A DNA stretch of 64,000 bases from Paenibacillus sp. FSL R5-0912 (lineage in GTDB: Bacteria; Bacillota; Bacilli; Paenibacillales; Paenibacillaceae). Of the stretch, positions 17,560 through 25,363 are shown one piece after another. The DNA is taken from the NCBI RefSeq assembly GCF_000758605.1, contig NZ_CP009282.1:6138001-6202000 (forward strand), given 5' to 3'. Under the pieces are notes generated by a model. It was not told the DNA's origin and searched no databases. It worked only from the letters and a program-made list of their open reading frames with translations. A program made the translations under genes and the position numbers. Positions within the stretch are counted from its first letter, which is position 1. Each line of letters starts with the position of its first letter.

Positions 17560-18960
17560 TTAGGGAATATACAAAACCTGGCCTTCTTCTACATTCTGTC
17601 CGGAGAGCCGGTTGTACATGGACAGCTCTCTGGTACTAAGCTGATATTTCTCGGCAATCGTATCCAGTGTTTCTTCCCGCTGAACGATACAGAGCCGAAC
17701 TTTGCGGAACAGCTCTGTACCGCCAAGGCCGCCGATGAACCGGCTTTTCCATTCGGTATCATTCCCTGCCTCAGGAATAACCGCCGCTTTGGAGGCCACC
17801 TCCTCGGAATGGAGAATCTCCTGCTCTTTGCGCGCGCGGCTGGAGCTGAGCAGCGAAGAGAAGGTCAATGGCTCCTGTTCGGCAATTGCCGGATCTTTTT
17901 TGCTGCCCAGCGCAATCTTGAGATCCTGCTTCTCCTCCTGTGGAGGTAAGAATTCCTCGGACACGAAGCTCTCATTGTCTATAGCCTGAACCTCTTCAGG
18001 CACTTCTTCATTCTCGGCCAGCACCGCAGCATCGTCACTGGCTGCGGATGTGAATACCGGCTCTGCCTGATTGGCTGCATGAAGATTGGCAGTACCCCAA
18101 TGATCAACGGTATTCAAGGCGGTTGTCCCTGCCGGGAGCCCTGCTTCCTCCGTACCTGCCTTGAACGAATCATTCACCGCAGCAGGCTCTTCTGTCTTCT
18201 CGCGGGTAGGAAGAAAGTGACTGGAGACCGGTTCAGCCGCAGATTTGCTGTGATTCTCCCCGGAATCCGCTATTCCGGATAGAGCGGTTGCGGGCGAGGA
18301 ATCCAGGCTATGCGTCCTCACCTTGGCTTCCTTGTCCTTCAACTGGGCGGATACTGAGGCCGAAGGCTGAGTGTACAAAGAGCCTTCCAGGAATAGCGGA
18401 TTACCTGCAGCTTCCACGGATTCCGCATATTCCTGATCCTCCACAGAAACCTCCGCGACACCTTCCCCGTAGGTCCAGAGCGAATTTTCATATAGCGCAT
18501 CATTCTCCGGCCCGCGGTTACCCTCTTCCGCCTTGTGGTCTTCAGCCTCAGGGGAATAGGCTACTGTATACTCCTCCTGCTGCCAGGCCGGCTGGGTATC
18601 CGCGTTTCCGATTCCGCGCAGCGAGAGCACCCCTGTTATGTTGACGGTTCGCATCGTAAGCAGGTCAATATCGAAATTCTCGATCTCAACCCCTATGTCT
18701 TCAAGTGAGCTGACCCGGGTCAGCGGGACTGTAATTTCAACAGGAATCGCGTGCTCCAGACGCTGTGTACGATCATCTTCCCCCCGGTAGAGTCCGGTGA
18801 GCAGCAGTTGCCCGTGCAATTCCGCCCGGTCCTCCCGCTGGATTACCTGGATGTCGGGAATCAGCTCGACTTCCTCCAGTTCAGCTATTCCCGGAAGCTC
18901 TTCCGAAAGGTGAATGCGTTCATAAATATCAAACCGCAAGCCGTGTGACTGGTCAAACAC
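17560..18960 (-). CDS. spoVID: Spore morphogenesis protein SpoVID-like, LysM domain
   Basis: Probable coat-encasement protein that directs coat assembly around the forespore. The N-terminal domain (about 1-130) has the SpoVID-type opening FDQSHGLRFDIYERIHLS; a long acidic low-complexity middle follows; the last 45 residues form a LysM domain (QREETLDTIAEKYQLSTREL). The start is GTG at 18960, because AAGGAGGA lies at ideal spacing before it; the open frame reaches 18984 but would put that site inside the gene. 466 residues. A sporulation sigma factor presumably drives it; no promoter was identified. Confidence 0.85.
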   Translation of the reverse strand: MFDQSHGLRFDIYERIHLSEELPGIAELEEVELIPDIQVIQREDRAELHGQLLLTGLYRGEDDRTQRLEHAIPVEITVPLTRVSSLEDIGVEIENFDIDLLTMRTVNITGVLSLRGIGNADTQPAWQQEEYTVAYSPEAEDHKAEEGNRGPENDALYENSLWTYGEGVAEVSVEDQEYAESVEAAGNPLFLEGSLYTQPSASVSAQLKDKEAKVRTHSLDSSPATALSGIADSGENHSKSAAEPVSSHFLPTREKTEEPAAVNDSFKAGTEEAGLPAGTTALNTVDHWGTANLHAANQAEPVFTSAASDDAAVLAENEEVPEEVQAIDNESFVSEEFLPPQEEKQDLKIALGSKKDPAIAEQEPLTFSSLLSSSRARKEQEILHSEEVASKAAVIPEAGNDTEWKSRFIGGLGGTELFRKVRLCIVQREETLDTIAEKYQLSTRELSMYNRLSGQNVEEGQVLYIP

Positions 18961-19098
18961 GGGAAATGTCCTCCTTCTTGGCATAATCTATCCCTGAGAC
19001 AAGCCCAGAGCATAAGCCCAAAATGTTACTCCACTCATGTATATGCTTCAATCAGGAAGGCATGACAAACTTTGCCGCCTACTTCGGCGGACAGGAGA

Positions 19099-19897
19099 TT
19101 ATTTCGGATCGGTGAGTACTGTAAGAGGGTCCGGAATGGAATAATCGTGCGGGAGCCTAGCCCGCATGCTCGCTGCCAGCGGAATGCCGGGATACATCGC
19201 ATTCAGCACATCGGCTGGATGGAAGGCTCCGGGAACCGGTCCGGCCGCCGGCTCTGCTCCCAAGATTGAACGGACAGCCGGGCTTTGTACGCTCTCACGC
19301 ATACTTATGGCTTTACGGTATACATTCAGCGTTCCGGCCGCCATGACATCCAGTGAACGGCTACGCTGCGCCCACTCCCTTGCCTGGAAGCCGGTACGTA
19401 CTCTCAGCTCCTCATTATCCAGCAGCTGCTCCAGCAGCCGGGCCAGCAGGGTGGCATCACCGGGAGGAATAATAAGCCTCCCGGGACAGTGCCCCGTGCA
19501 CACTGGAGACGAGAGGAACCGCACGGCGCATAATCCGCCGCAGCGCATAGGAGGCAATGGGGTCCTGGGCATGAATGACATCGTAATTCTCCAGACCCAG
19601 AACCGCCGCTCCACCCTCAAATACATAACGCCCCAGCTCAAAGCTGAATATGCCATGCTCCAGATGCAGATGCGGGAATAAGGTAATATCGAGGTGCGGG
19701 AGCAGCAGGGTATAGAAGGCTTTTTTATCAAAAGAAGCATTCTGCCCCAGCAAGTACAAGGTGTTGTTCTCCACATGGCTTCCCATGAGTGTAACGGAGT
19801 GTCCCTGTTCGCTCAGCTTATCGGCAAGCTGTCTCATATACGTCCAGATCCCGCCCATATTGGTAAGGCCCCAGTAGGTAACCAGCAATATTCTCAT
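19099..19897 (-). pseudogene. Glycosyltransferase family 4 remnant (internal deletion plus frameshift)
   Basis: The first half, from ATG 19897 (GGAGAGGAAGTT upstream), reads MRILLVTYWGLTNMGGIWTY through VIHAQDPIASYALRR to VSSVHGALSREAYYS, a normal GT4 N-terminal domain of about 145 residues, then stops at 19457. In the next frame the sequence continues GRLIIPPGDATLLARLLEQL to the stop at 19099, the usual end of a GT4 C-terminal domain. The middle of the second domain, roughly 150-200 residues with the donor site, is absent. The join lies near 19470-19500. No functional enzyme is expected. Confidence 0.8.
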
Positions 19898-20094
19898 AAC
19901 TTCCTCTCCCCGGCTAATAGATTCACTTCTGCACGAGAGCAGACGGCTCCACTTTAACAAAGTATTATATGAGCGCTGCCGGATATAGGACATGGGTGTA
20001 TGGTTCAATCTATAATAATTTCAAAATAACTTTATAATCAAAAAACGTCTTTTCGGTTATAATCGGTATACATCCTGAAAGGAAAACTTCTGTC

Positions 20095-21336
20095 ATGTCT
20101 AAAGCACGGGTATTTGACCTTTCCCTGTTTGCCGCTTCCGTTGCTATAGCTTTCATTCCCAAACATGCTATAGTTCTGGACGATACATATATCAAGGCGC
20201 TGGTGCTCTATACGATCTTCTCCAGCTTCTACTTTCAACTGCGCATCGTGACCCGGAGCGGGAATTCTACGATAGATTATGCTATAAGCTATACCTCTTC
20301 GTTCGGAATTTTTGCCGGACCGCTAGGCACCCTTCTGTTCGAAACCGTATACCGCTTCATTGTATTTTTCTATAAAAAGTTGACAAAAACCGCCGATCCG
20401 GGCGAATTTCTGGATACGTTCTACAACATTGGGTCCTTTACACTGGGCGGTTCGGCCGCGTATTATCTGTACACTGTGCTTCACCCTTTTGCGGAGAGAT
20501 TTCCGCTCGGATACTGGCTCCTGTTTCTCCTGGTCGTCTGTGTCACCACATTGCTGTCCTCCACTTTCCTGATCATAACCTTCGCGCTCTCAGGAGACAT
20601 CAAGACACGTAAGGAAGCCCGTCACCTGCTGTTCCGGAGCCGTAACCTGCTTGATTTCAGCAAGGTAGCTCTGACCAATGCACTGCTCCTGCGCCTGCTG
20701 CAAATGGAGAAATGGGAAATGCTGATTGCCCTCTTCCTGCTCAATTACATCGTCAGCCTCTCCTTCTATTCCAAATCGCAGAGCGCCCAGCACAAATATG
20801 AACGCGACAAGTTCGAGCAGATGGCTTACCGTGACTTCCTGACAGGAACTTATAACCGGGCTCACATGGATAAGATGATGAAGGAGCTGAACCAGAGCGG
20901 GGAATATATCGGAATTGTAGTGGCGGATATCGACCGTTTCAAAAAAATCAATGACTCCTTCAACCACGCCGTCGGTGACCGCGTCATTATTGATTTTGCC
21001 GATACACTGAAGCAATTCCTGCAGGAGGAAGACATCCTGTTCCGCAGCGGCGGGGAAGAATTCACTGTGTTTCTCAGGAACCGAACCTTTGAGGAATGCC
21101 AGTTACAGATTCAGGCAATCCTGGACAGCCTTCACGGACACTGCGTAACCGCAGAATTCGAGGAACAGATGATCCGCGTGCCATATTCCGCCTCGTTCGG
21201 ACTATATTATTACAAGGCAGACCCCGGCCAAAAAACTTCTATGGAAAAAGGGTATGTCTACGCCGACCAGCTTCTGCTTGAATCCAAAAAACTCGGCCGG
21301 AACCGGCTCTCGTACCGCAATGACCTTCGTCCGTAG
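20095..21336 (+). CDS. Membrane GGDEF protein (probable diguanylate cyclase)
   Basis: Probable diguanylate cyclase of 413 residues. About six or seven hydrophobic segments occupy 1-215, with a glycine-rich motif (FGIFAGPLGTLLFE) recalling 5TM-type sensor domains; the GGDEF domain spans about 245-405 with VVADIDRFKKINDSFNHAVGD and FRSGGEEFTVFLR. Residues five before GGEEF read QEED, so no RxxD I-site. AAAGGAAA lies 11 bp before the ATG. It is on the plus strand, alone between minus-strand genes, and ends before a bidirectional hairpin at 21404. Confidence 0.92.
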   Translation: MSKARVFDLSLFAASVAIAFIPKHAIVLDDTYIKALVLYTIFSSFYFQLRIVTRSGNSTIDYAISYTSSFGIFAGPLGTLLFETVYRFIVFFYKKLTKTADPGEFLDTFYNIGSFTLGGSAAYYLYTVLHPFAERFPLGYWLLFLLVVCVTTLLSSTFLIITFALSGDIKTRKEARHLLFRSRNLLDFSKVALTNALLLRLLQMEKWEMLIALFLLNYIVSLSFYSKSQSAQHKYERDKFEQMAYRDFLTGTYNRAHMDKMMKELNQSGEYIGIVVADIDRFKKINDSFNHAVGDRVIIDFADTLKQFLQEEDILFRSGGEEFTVFLRNRTFEECQLQIQAILDSLHGHCVTAEFEEQMIRVPYSASFGLYYYKADPGQKTSMEKGYVYADQLLLESKKLGRNRLSYRNDLRP

Positions 21337-21403
21337 CCGGACTTTAGAACGGTGAAGATCAGGTACGGGAGCGCTGTGCATTGCAACAAAAGAACAAAAA
21401 CGC

Positions 21404-21442
21404 AAAGCAGCGATCCTCCAATAATAAGAGAATCGCTGCTTT
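21404..21442. terminator. Bidirectional hairpin of the GCAGCG family (copy B)
   Basis: AAAGCAGCGAT and ATCGCTGCTTT form a perfect 11 bp stem, with CTC/GAG continuing inward. It lies between the convergent genes ending at 21336 (+) and 21524 (-) and probably serves both. Confidence 0.75.
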
Positions 21443-21523
21443 ATTGACATTTAAAGCTTTTGAGAGGATAAAGGGCCTGTCTTCGCCAGTATAAACCAAC
21501 ATCGGGACGGATACCGCTTGCCT

Positions 21524-22381
21524 CTACAGCTCAGTGGCATTAAAGGTATCTCCGCCTTCAATAGTGCCGGAGTTGAACCCTTTGTAGAACCAGCGTTTGC
21601 GCTGCTCGGAGGTACCGTGAGTGAAGCTGTCGGGCACCACATAGCCTTGTGCCCGCTTCTGGATCGTGTCGTCACCCACCGCGCTCGCCGCGGTTAAGGC
21701 TTCCTCCAGATCCCCTTCCTCCAGCAGGTTCATTCCTTGGGCATGCTTCGCCCATACCCCGGCATAATAATCGGCCTGCAGCTCAAATCGGACCTGATAT
21801 TTGTTAAATTCGGTCTCGCTCAGGCTCTGGCGCAGCGAATTTAGCTGCTCGGAAGCCCCCAGCAGTGTCTGCACATGATGACCCACCTCATGGGCAATTA
21901 CATAAGCCATGGCGAAATCGCCCGGCGCATTGAATTGCTGCTGCAGCTCGTCGTAGAAGCTGAGATCGATATACAGCTTGGCGTCCCCGGGGCAATAGAA
22001 CGGCCCGACTGCCGAACTGGCGGTTCCGCAGGCAGAGTCCACACTGCCGCTATAGAGTACCAGCGTAGGATCCTGGTACGTTTTTCCCTGCTCCTGGAAG
22101 ACCTCAGACCAGACATCCTCGGTATCGGCCAATACTACGGAGACAAATTCCGACAACTCCTTCTCCTGTGCGGTCTGCTCGTAAGGAACATTAGAGCTGG
22201 TACTGGAGCCTGTGGAAGTCAGATTGCCCATAATGTCACCGATATTCCCGCCGCTCAGCAGCGTAACAATCACCACAATAATAATCCCGCTAATTCCGCC
22301 GCCAATCAGCTTGCCGCCTCCGCCTCTGCTTCCTCTGCGGTCTTCTACATTCGAGCTGCCTCTTCTGCCCTGCCATTTCAT
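21524..22381 (-). CDS. Neutral zinc metallopeptidase, KPN_02809/YpfJ family
   Basis: Probable membrane-anchored zinc metallopeptidase. The 285 residues have a Gly/Arg-rich N-terminus, one membrane segment at about 25-45, and a catalytic domain with zinc motif HEVGHHVQ (H164, E165, H168) preceded by CPGDAKLYIDLSFYDEL and followed by RFELQADYYAGVWA, the family pattern. Peptidase family M-, substrate unknown. Full length for the family. It stands alone, facing the GGDEF gene across the hairpin at 21404. Confidence 0.93.
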   Translation of the reverse strand: MKWQGRRGSSNVEDRRGSRGGGGKLIGGGISGIIIVVIVTLLSGGNIGDIMGNLTSTGSSTSSNVPYEQTAQEKELSEFVSVVLADTEDVWSEVFQEQGKTYQDPTLVLYSGSVDSACGTASSAVGPFYCPGDAKLYIDLSFYDELQQQFNAPGDFAMAYVIAHEVGHHVQTLLGASEQLNSLRQSLSETEFNKYQVRFELQADYYAGVWAKHAQGMNLLEEGDLEEALTAASAVGDDTIQKRAQGYVVPDSFTHGTSEQRKRWFYKGFNSGTIEGGDTFNATEL

Positions 22382-22486
22382 GGCCCAACCCCCAGTTATG
22401 AATTCCGGTTTACAGGATGTATTTCATCTTAATACTGTTATACCCATAAACGCAGGGGTCCCACTCGCCGGGGTATAAATTGCTTG

Positions 22487-22528
22487 AAAAAAAAGACCCC
22501 TCCGCAGCCGCAGCCGTGAAGAAGTCTT
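22487..22528 (-). terminator. Terminator after the FMN-binding-type gene
   Basis: AAGACTTCTTC pairs with GAGGGGTCTT (some G-U pairs) and is followed by eight T on the minus strand, just past the stop at 22554. Confidence 0.7.
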
Positions 22529-22553
22529 CTAATCGGATTATTAAAAAGGCAGC

Positions 22554-23108
22554 CTATTTCGCAGCTTTAGCAGCTTCCAAAATGGCTTTCAGGTAACCTT
22601 GGGTATCCACCAGAGTAGCACCGCTTACAGCATCAACTACTTGCTCAGCGGTCTTGTGTGTAAGAGTCATTTCAAGAGACTTGATAGTTTTGCCTGTAGC
22701 GAATTTCTCAACGGCAGCCAGGTTCTTGTCATAAGAAACTGTGGAGCCTGCGGCTTCAGCCATATGCTCGCTGTAGTATTTAGTGTTAGCTTTCTTGGAA
22801 GCCAGAACCACGTTAGGGTCTTTGTAGCCGTTCAGACCAAATTCTTTATCCGAGTTAGGAACGCCAGTTGCTACATCTGTACCCAGGAATTGATAATCAT
22901 CCAGCGAAGCTGCAACGATTACGCCGTTCTGTACTACAGCAACAGCTACTGTGAAGCATTTGGTACCATGGGCAGCCGCTTCCACCCGGCCTACCTTAAG
23001 TGGTGCGCTCGCTGCAGATGTTACACTGTTCAGGGCGCCGCTGTTGCCTACCCCTACAAGTGCCAAAGAGATGCCAGCTACGAGCATTAGTTTTGTTACT
23101 TTTTTCAC
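22554..23108 (-). CDS. Secreted FMN-binding-type protein
   Basis: Exported protein of 184 residues with a signal peptide at about 1-33 (MKKVTKLMLVAGISLALVG). Near the C-terminus DAVSGATLVDTQGYL (S162-T165) matches the SGAT motif in which ApbE covalently attaches FMN to threonine in FMN-binding domains. An extracytoplasmic flavin-carrying electron-transfer role is inferred from this motif; no membrane anchor or partner redox gene is adjacent. GGGGGA lies upstream of the ATG. Family placement by motif only, so covalent flavinylation is a prediction. Confidence 0.75.
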   Translation of the reverse strand: MKKVTKLMLVAGISLALVGVGNSGALNSVTSAASAPLKVGRVEAAAHGTKCFTVAVAVVQNGVIVAASLDDYQFLGTDVATGVPNSDKEFGLNGYKDPNVVLASKKANTKYYSEHMAEAAGSTVSYDKNLAAVEKFATGKTIKSLEMTLTHKTAEQVVDAVSGATLVDTQGYLKAILEAAKAAK

Positions 23109-23303
23109 AAATATTCCCCCAGTTAATGTTATGAGATACGCTTACATACTATATTTATCAATATATTGGATACACGTCTATTACAAATGTTACTAGTTAA
23201 CTGCAAATAATTGGGATATGTATTTTTAACAGGGAAATGAAGGGATAAATGGAGGTGAAACGCAATAAAAGACAAATTCCCCTCCATCAAATCAGCAACA
23301 ATG

Positions 23304-23741
23304 TCAGCTGCAATTCTCTTTCACAGTCACTTTATTATTTGTTATCGTAACCTTGGAATATCCGGATAAAGATTCGGTGTAGGAGCATACCCCTATGGTC
23401 TGAAGGACATCCGGCGCTCTGGGATCTGTATATTTCAGATAAATGCCCCCTTCACCGCTTAAGCTAAGCCGGGGTCTAATTTTGATTGTTTTTCCGCTGC
23501 TGAGCGTTTTCCCGAGTTCATCTGTGGAAGCGCCGGCAGCTGCGCCCGTAACCACACCAGTCTCAAGGATGCTCAGATCAAAATCGGACTCATTGTTTAC
23601 TGTCACCCTGAAGCTCTGGAACTGGGCAGCCATACTCAAAATGCCGTATTTGCTGTTCACCTGTGCGGCCATTATAAATACGGCGGCAATAACCGCTGTA
23701 CCCAGTGCTGTTGCCAGGACTACTCTGCGATTGCTTCTCAT
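23304..23741 (-). CDS. Predicted membrane-anchored secreted protein, unknown function
   Basis: I do not recognise this 145-residue protein. It has an uncleaved or cleaved N-terminal hydrophobic segment (8-27) and an extracytoplasmic, beta-rich domain with two cysteines near the C-terminus (GVCSYTES and VKENCS) that could form a disulphide. GGAGATGAG precedes the ATG at 23741. It lies 195 bp upstream of the FMN-binding-type gene on the same strand, with no clear shared transcript. Confidence 0.65.
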   Translation of the reverse strand: MRSNRRVVLATALGTAVIAAVFIMAAQVNSKYGILSMAAQFQSFRVTVNNESDFDLSILETGVVTGAAAGASTDELGKTLSSGKTIKIRPRLSLSGEGGIYLKYTDPRAPDVLQTIGVCSYTESLSGYSKVTITNNKVTVKENCS

Positions 23742-23932
23742 AAACTCATCTCCTTTACAGTAAGACGAACTGCATCGCGGAAATGTATCAGCCGCCCTGC
23801 GCTCCGCAAGAATATTTACAGCCGGATAGGCCTGGGTAACAGAACAGCAAGAGCTTGAAAAGAAATAGCAGCGTTGGCCTTATTCAGCCAATCTCTGTCG
23901 CTTCTATCAAACTGTTCTGCAGAAAGCAAAAA

Positions 23933-23968
23933 AAAGCAGCGCCCCTCCTATGAGAGAATCGCTGCTTT
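23933..23968 (-). terminator. Terminator of the GCAGCG family (copy C)
   Basis: AAAGCAGCG and CGCTGCTTT pair with CTC/GAG inside; on the minus strand it is followed by eight T. It lies about 190 bp beyond the rluA-type stop and likely ends the haem operon transcript. Confidence 0.75.
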
Positions 23969-24058
23969 GCTTAATTTACATAGCTTCGCGGATGGAGATT
24001 AGCTGCTATATGAAATTCCATTTCAAATGGAAACTCGGAAACCTTCTATAACCGGCAG

Positions 24059-24130
24059 TTTAATTGCACGAAATACAACAAAAAGGGTAACCAGTTGCTA
24101 ATCAGACGATTTAGTTGTACAAAGTACAAT
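24059..24130. repeat. Pair of palindromic 21-mers (TAGTTGTACAAAGTACAAT type)
   Basis: Copies TTTAATTGCACGAAATACAA (24059-) and TTTAGTTGTACAAAGTACAA (24110-) are direct repeats 51 bp apart; each is itself close to a palindrome (TAATTGTAC/GTACAACTA). A half-copy GTACAACTAAA occurs near 39463. Confidence 0.6.
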
Positions 24131-24160
24131 TAAGCCATACTGCGTACCTTAGGCATTATA

Positions 24161-25363
24161 CTAGTTCAGCGGCTCCCCGCCTAATTGCACGCGAAGCTTC
24201 CGCATATCCTCCGGCCACGGATCAGATACTTCGACCCTGCTCCGGGTCCAGGGGTGAGCAAAAATAAGCTTCTCGCCATGCAGCGCCTGCCGGTCTGCAC
24301 CTTCCGGCTTCGCCTTAGCCTTAAGCTTAACCTCCGGCCTGCCCGGACCAGCCAGCTTACCTGGCTCCAACAGTCCCGGTGTAATGCCCGCCTTCTCCTG
24401 CTCTTCGAACCAGGCTGTAATGGCCGACTTCACCTTACCCGGCTCTGTACGCAGCGGCAGCTTATCGTTCTTGCTGCCACCCGCACGGACACTGGCCGTA
24501 TGCCAGCCGGGTCCGCCGTAGAGGTCATCCCCGTACAGCGGATGGCCCGCATGACTGAGGTGGACACGGATCTGGTGCGTGCGCCCCGTCTCCAGCTGCA
24601 CCTTCAGCACAGTTCCGCCAGGCAGCGCTTCCCGCCCTATGATTCGCGTGACCGCCGCCTGTCCTCCCGGCGAGACCCGCCGGCGCGCCGCATGATGGCG
24701 ATCACGGCCGATCGGGGCATCAATCACGGTAAGCTCAGGCGGCACACTGCCTTCCACAATCGCCGCGTAAAGGCGGGATACGGTTTTGTCGCGCATATCC
24801 TCGTCCAGTACAAGCTGGGCGTATTCGTTCTTCGCATAGAGCACAGGTCCTGTTGTATCCTTATCCAGCCGGTGAATATGGCGGACGGCTACCCCTCCAC
24901 CGGAAGCGGCATAATGTGCTGCGACGATATGATCCAGCGTTACGCCTGCTCCGCTGCCATCCGGATGAACCGCCATGCCCGCCGGTTTATGGACCACGAG
25001 GCAGAAGTCATCTTCGTACAGTACTACAAGCTCCTGCCATACCGGCTCAATACCCGCTTCCCGGTAAGGGAACAGGGATAGCATCAGCCGGTCGCCCTTC
25101 CACTGGATGCCGCCTTCGCGGCGCAGCCGCGCATGCAGCTTCTCCGGCATCCCGGCCGTGCCGAGCAGCCAGGCGTCAATGGCTGCCTGCCTGTCGGCCG
25201 CAGCCGTAATCACCCGGCCTGGCATGACTTGAAGCCACTCTCCGCGCCGGATCCATTTGCCGCCGCCGGTGATGTTCCTGATGACCGCGCCAGTATTCCC
25301 TGTATCTGCAGCCGCTCCACCAGGGATATTTGTGCCGGACAACTCCTCCGGCCCGCCTGTCAT
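24161..25363 (-). CDS. RluA family pseudouridine synthase
   Basis: Isomerises uridine to pseudouridine in an RNA, target not predictable. Signature HRLDKDTTGPVLYAKNEY contains the catalytic Asp (D167); RTHQIRVHLSHAGHPLYGD follows. The 400 residues include an N-terminal extension with an S4-like part (IDAWLLGTAGMPEKLHARLRREG is the region at about 61-83) and a long basic C-terminal tail absent from typical 300-residue members. The ATG overlaps the hemL stop as ATGA, so it is translationally coupled as last gene of the haem operon. Confidence 0.9.
   Translation of the reverse strand: MTGGPEELSGTNIPGGAAADTGNTGAVIRNITGGGKWIRRGEWLQVMPGRVITAAADRQAAIDAWLLGTAGMPEKLHARLRREGGIQWKGDRLMLSLFPYREAGIEPVWQELVVLYEDDFCLVVHKPAGMAVHPDGSGAGVTLDHIVAAHYAASGGGVAVRHIHRLDKDTTGPVLYAKNEYAQLVLDEDMRDKTVSRLYAAIVEGSVPPELTVIDAPIGRDRHHAARRRVSPGGQAAVTRIIGREALPGGTVLKVQLETGRTHQIRVHLSHAGHPLYGDDLYGGPGWHTASVRAGGSKNDKLPLRTEPGKVKSAITAWFEEQEKAGITPGLLEPGKLAGPGRPEVKLKAKAKPEGADRQALHGEKLIFAHPWTRSRVEVSDPWPEDMRKLRVQLGGEPLN

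Larger units (their letters stand above)
23742..24160. other. Intergenic region with hairpin and palindromic repeats
   Basis: No gene seen. It holds the terminator hairpin at 23933-23968, a perfect palindrome TTCCATTTCAAATGGAA near 24016-24032, and two related palindromic 21-mers at 24059-24079 and 24110-24130. Confidence 0.7.

Noticed and set aside
19099..20008. Two separate small glycosyltransferase genes
   Set aside because: The halves carry complementary parts of one GT4 enzyme and overlap in different frames; a single broken gene explains both.
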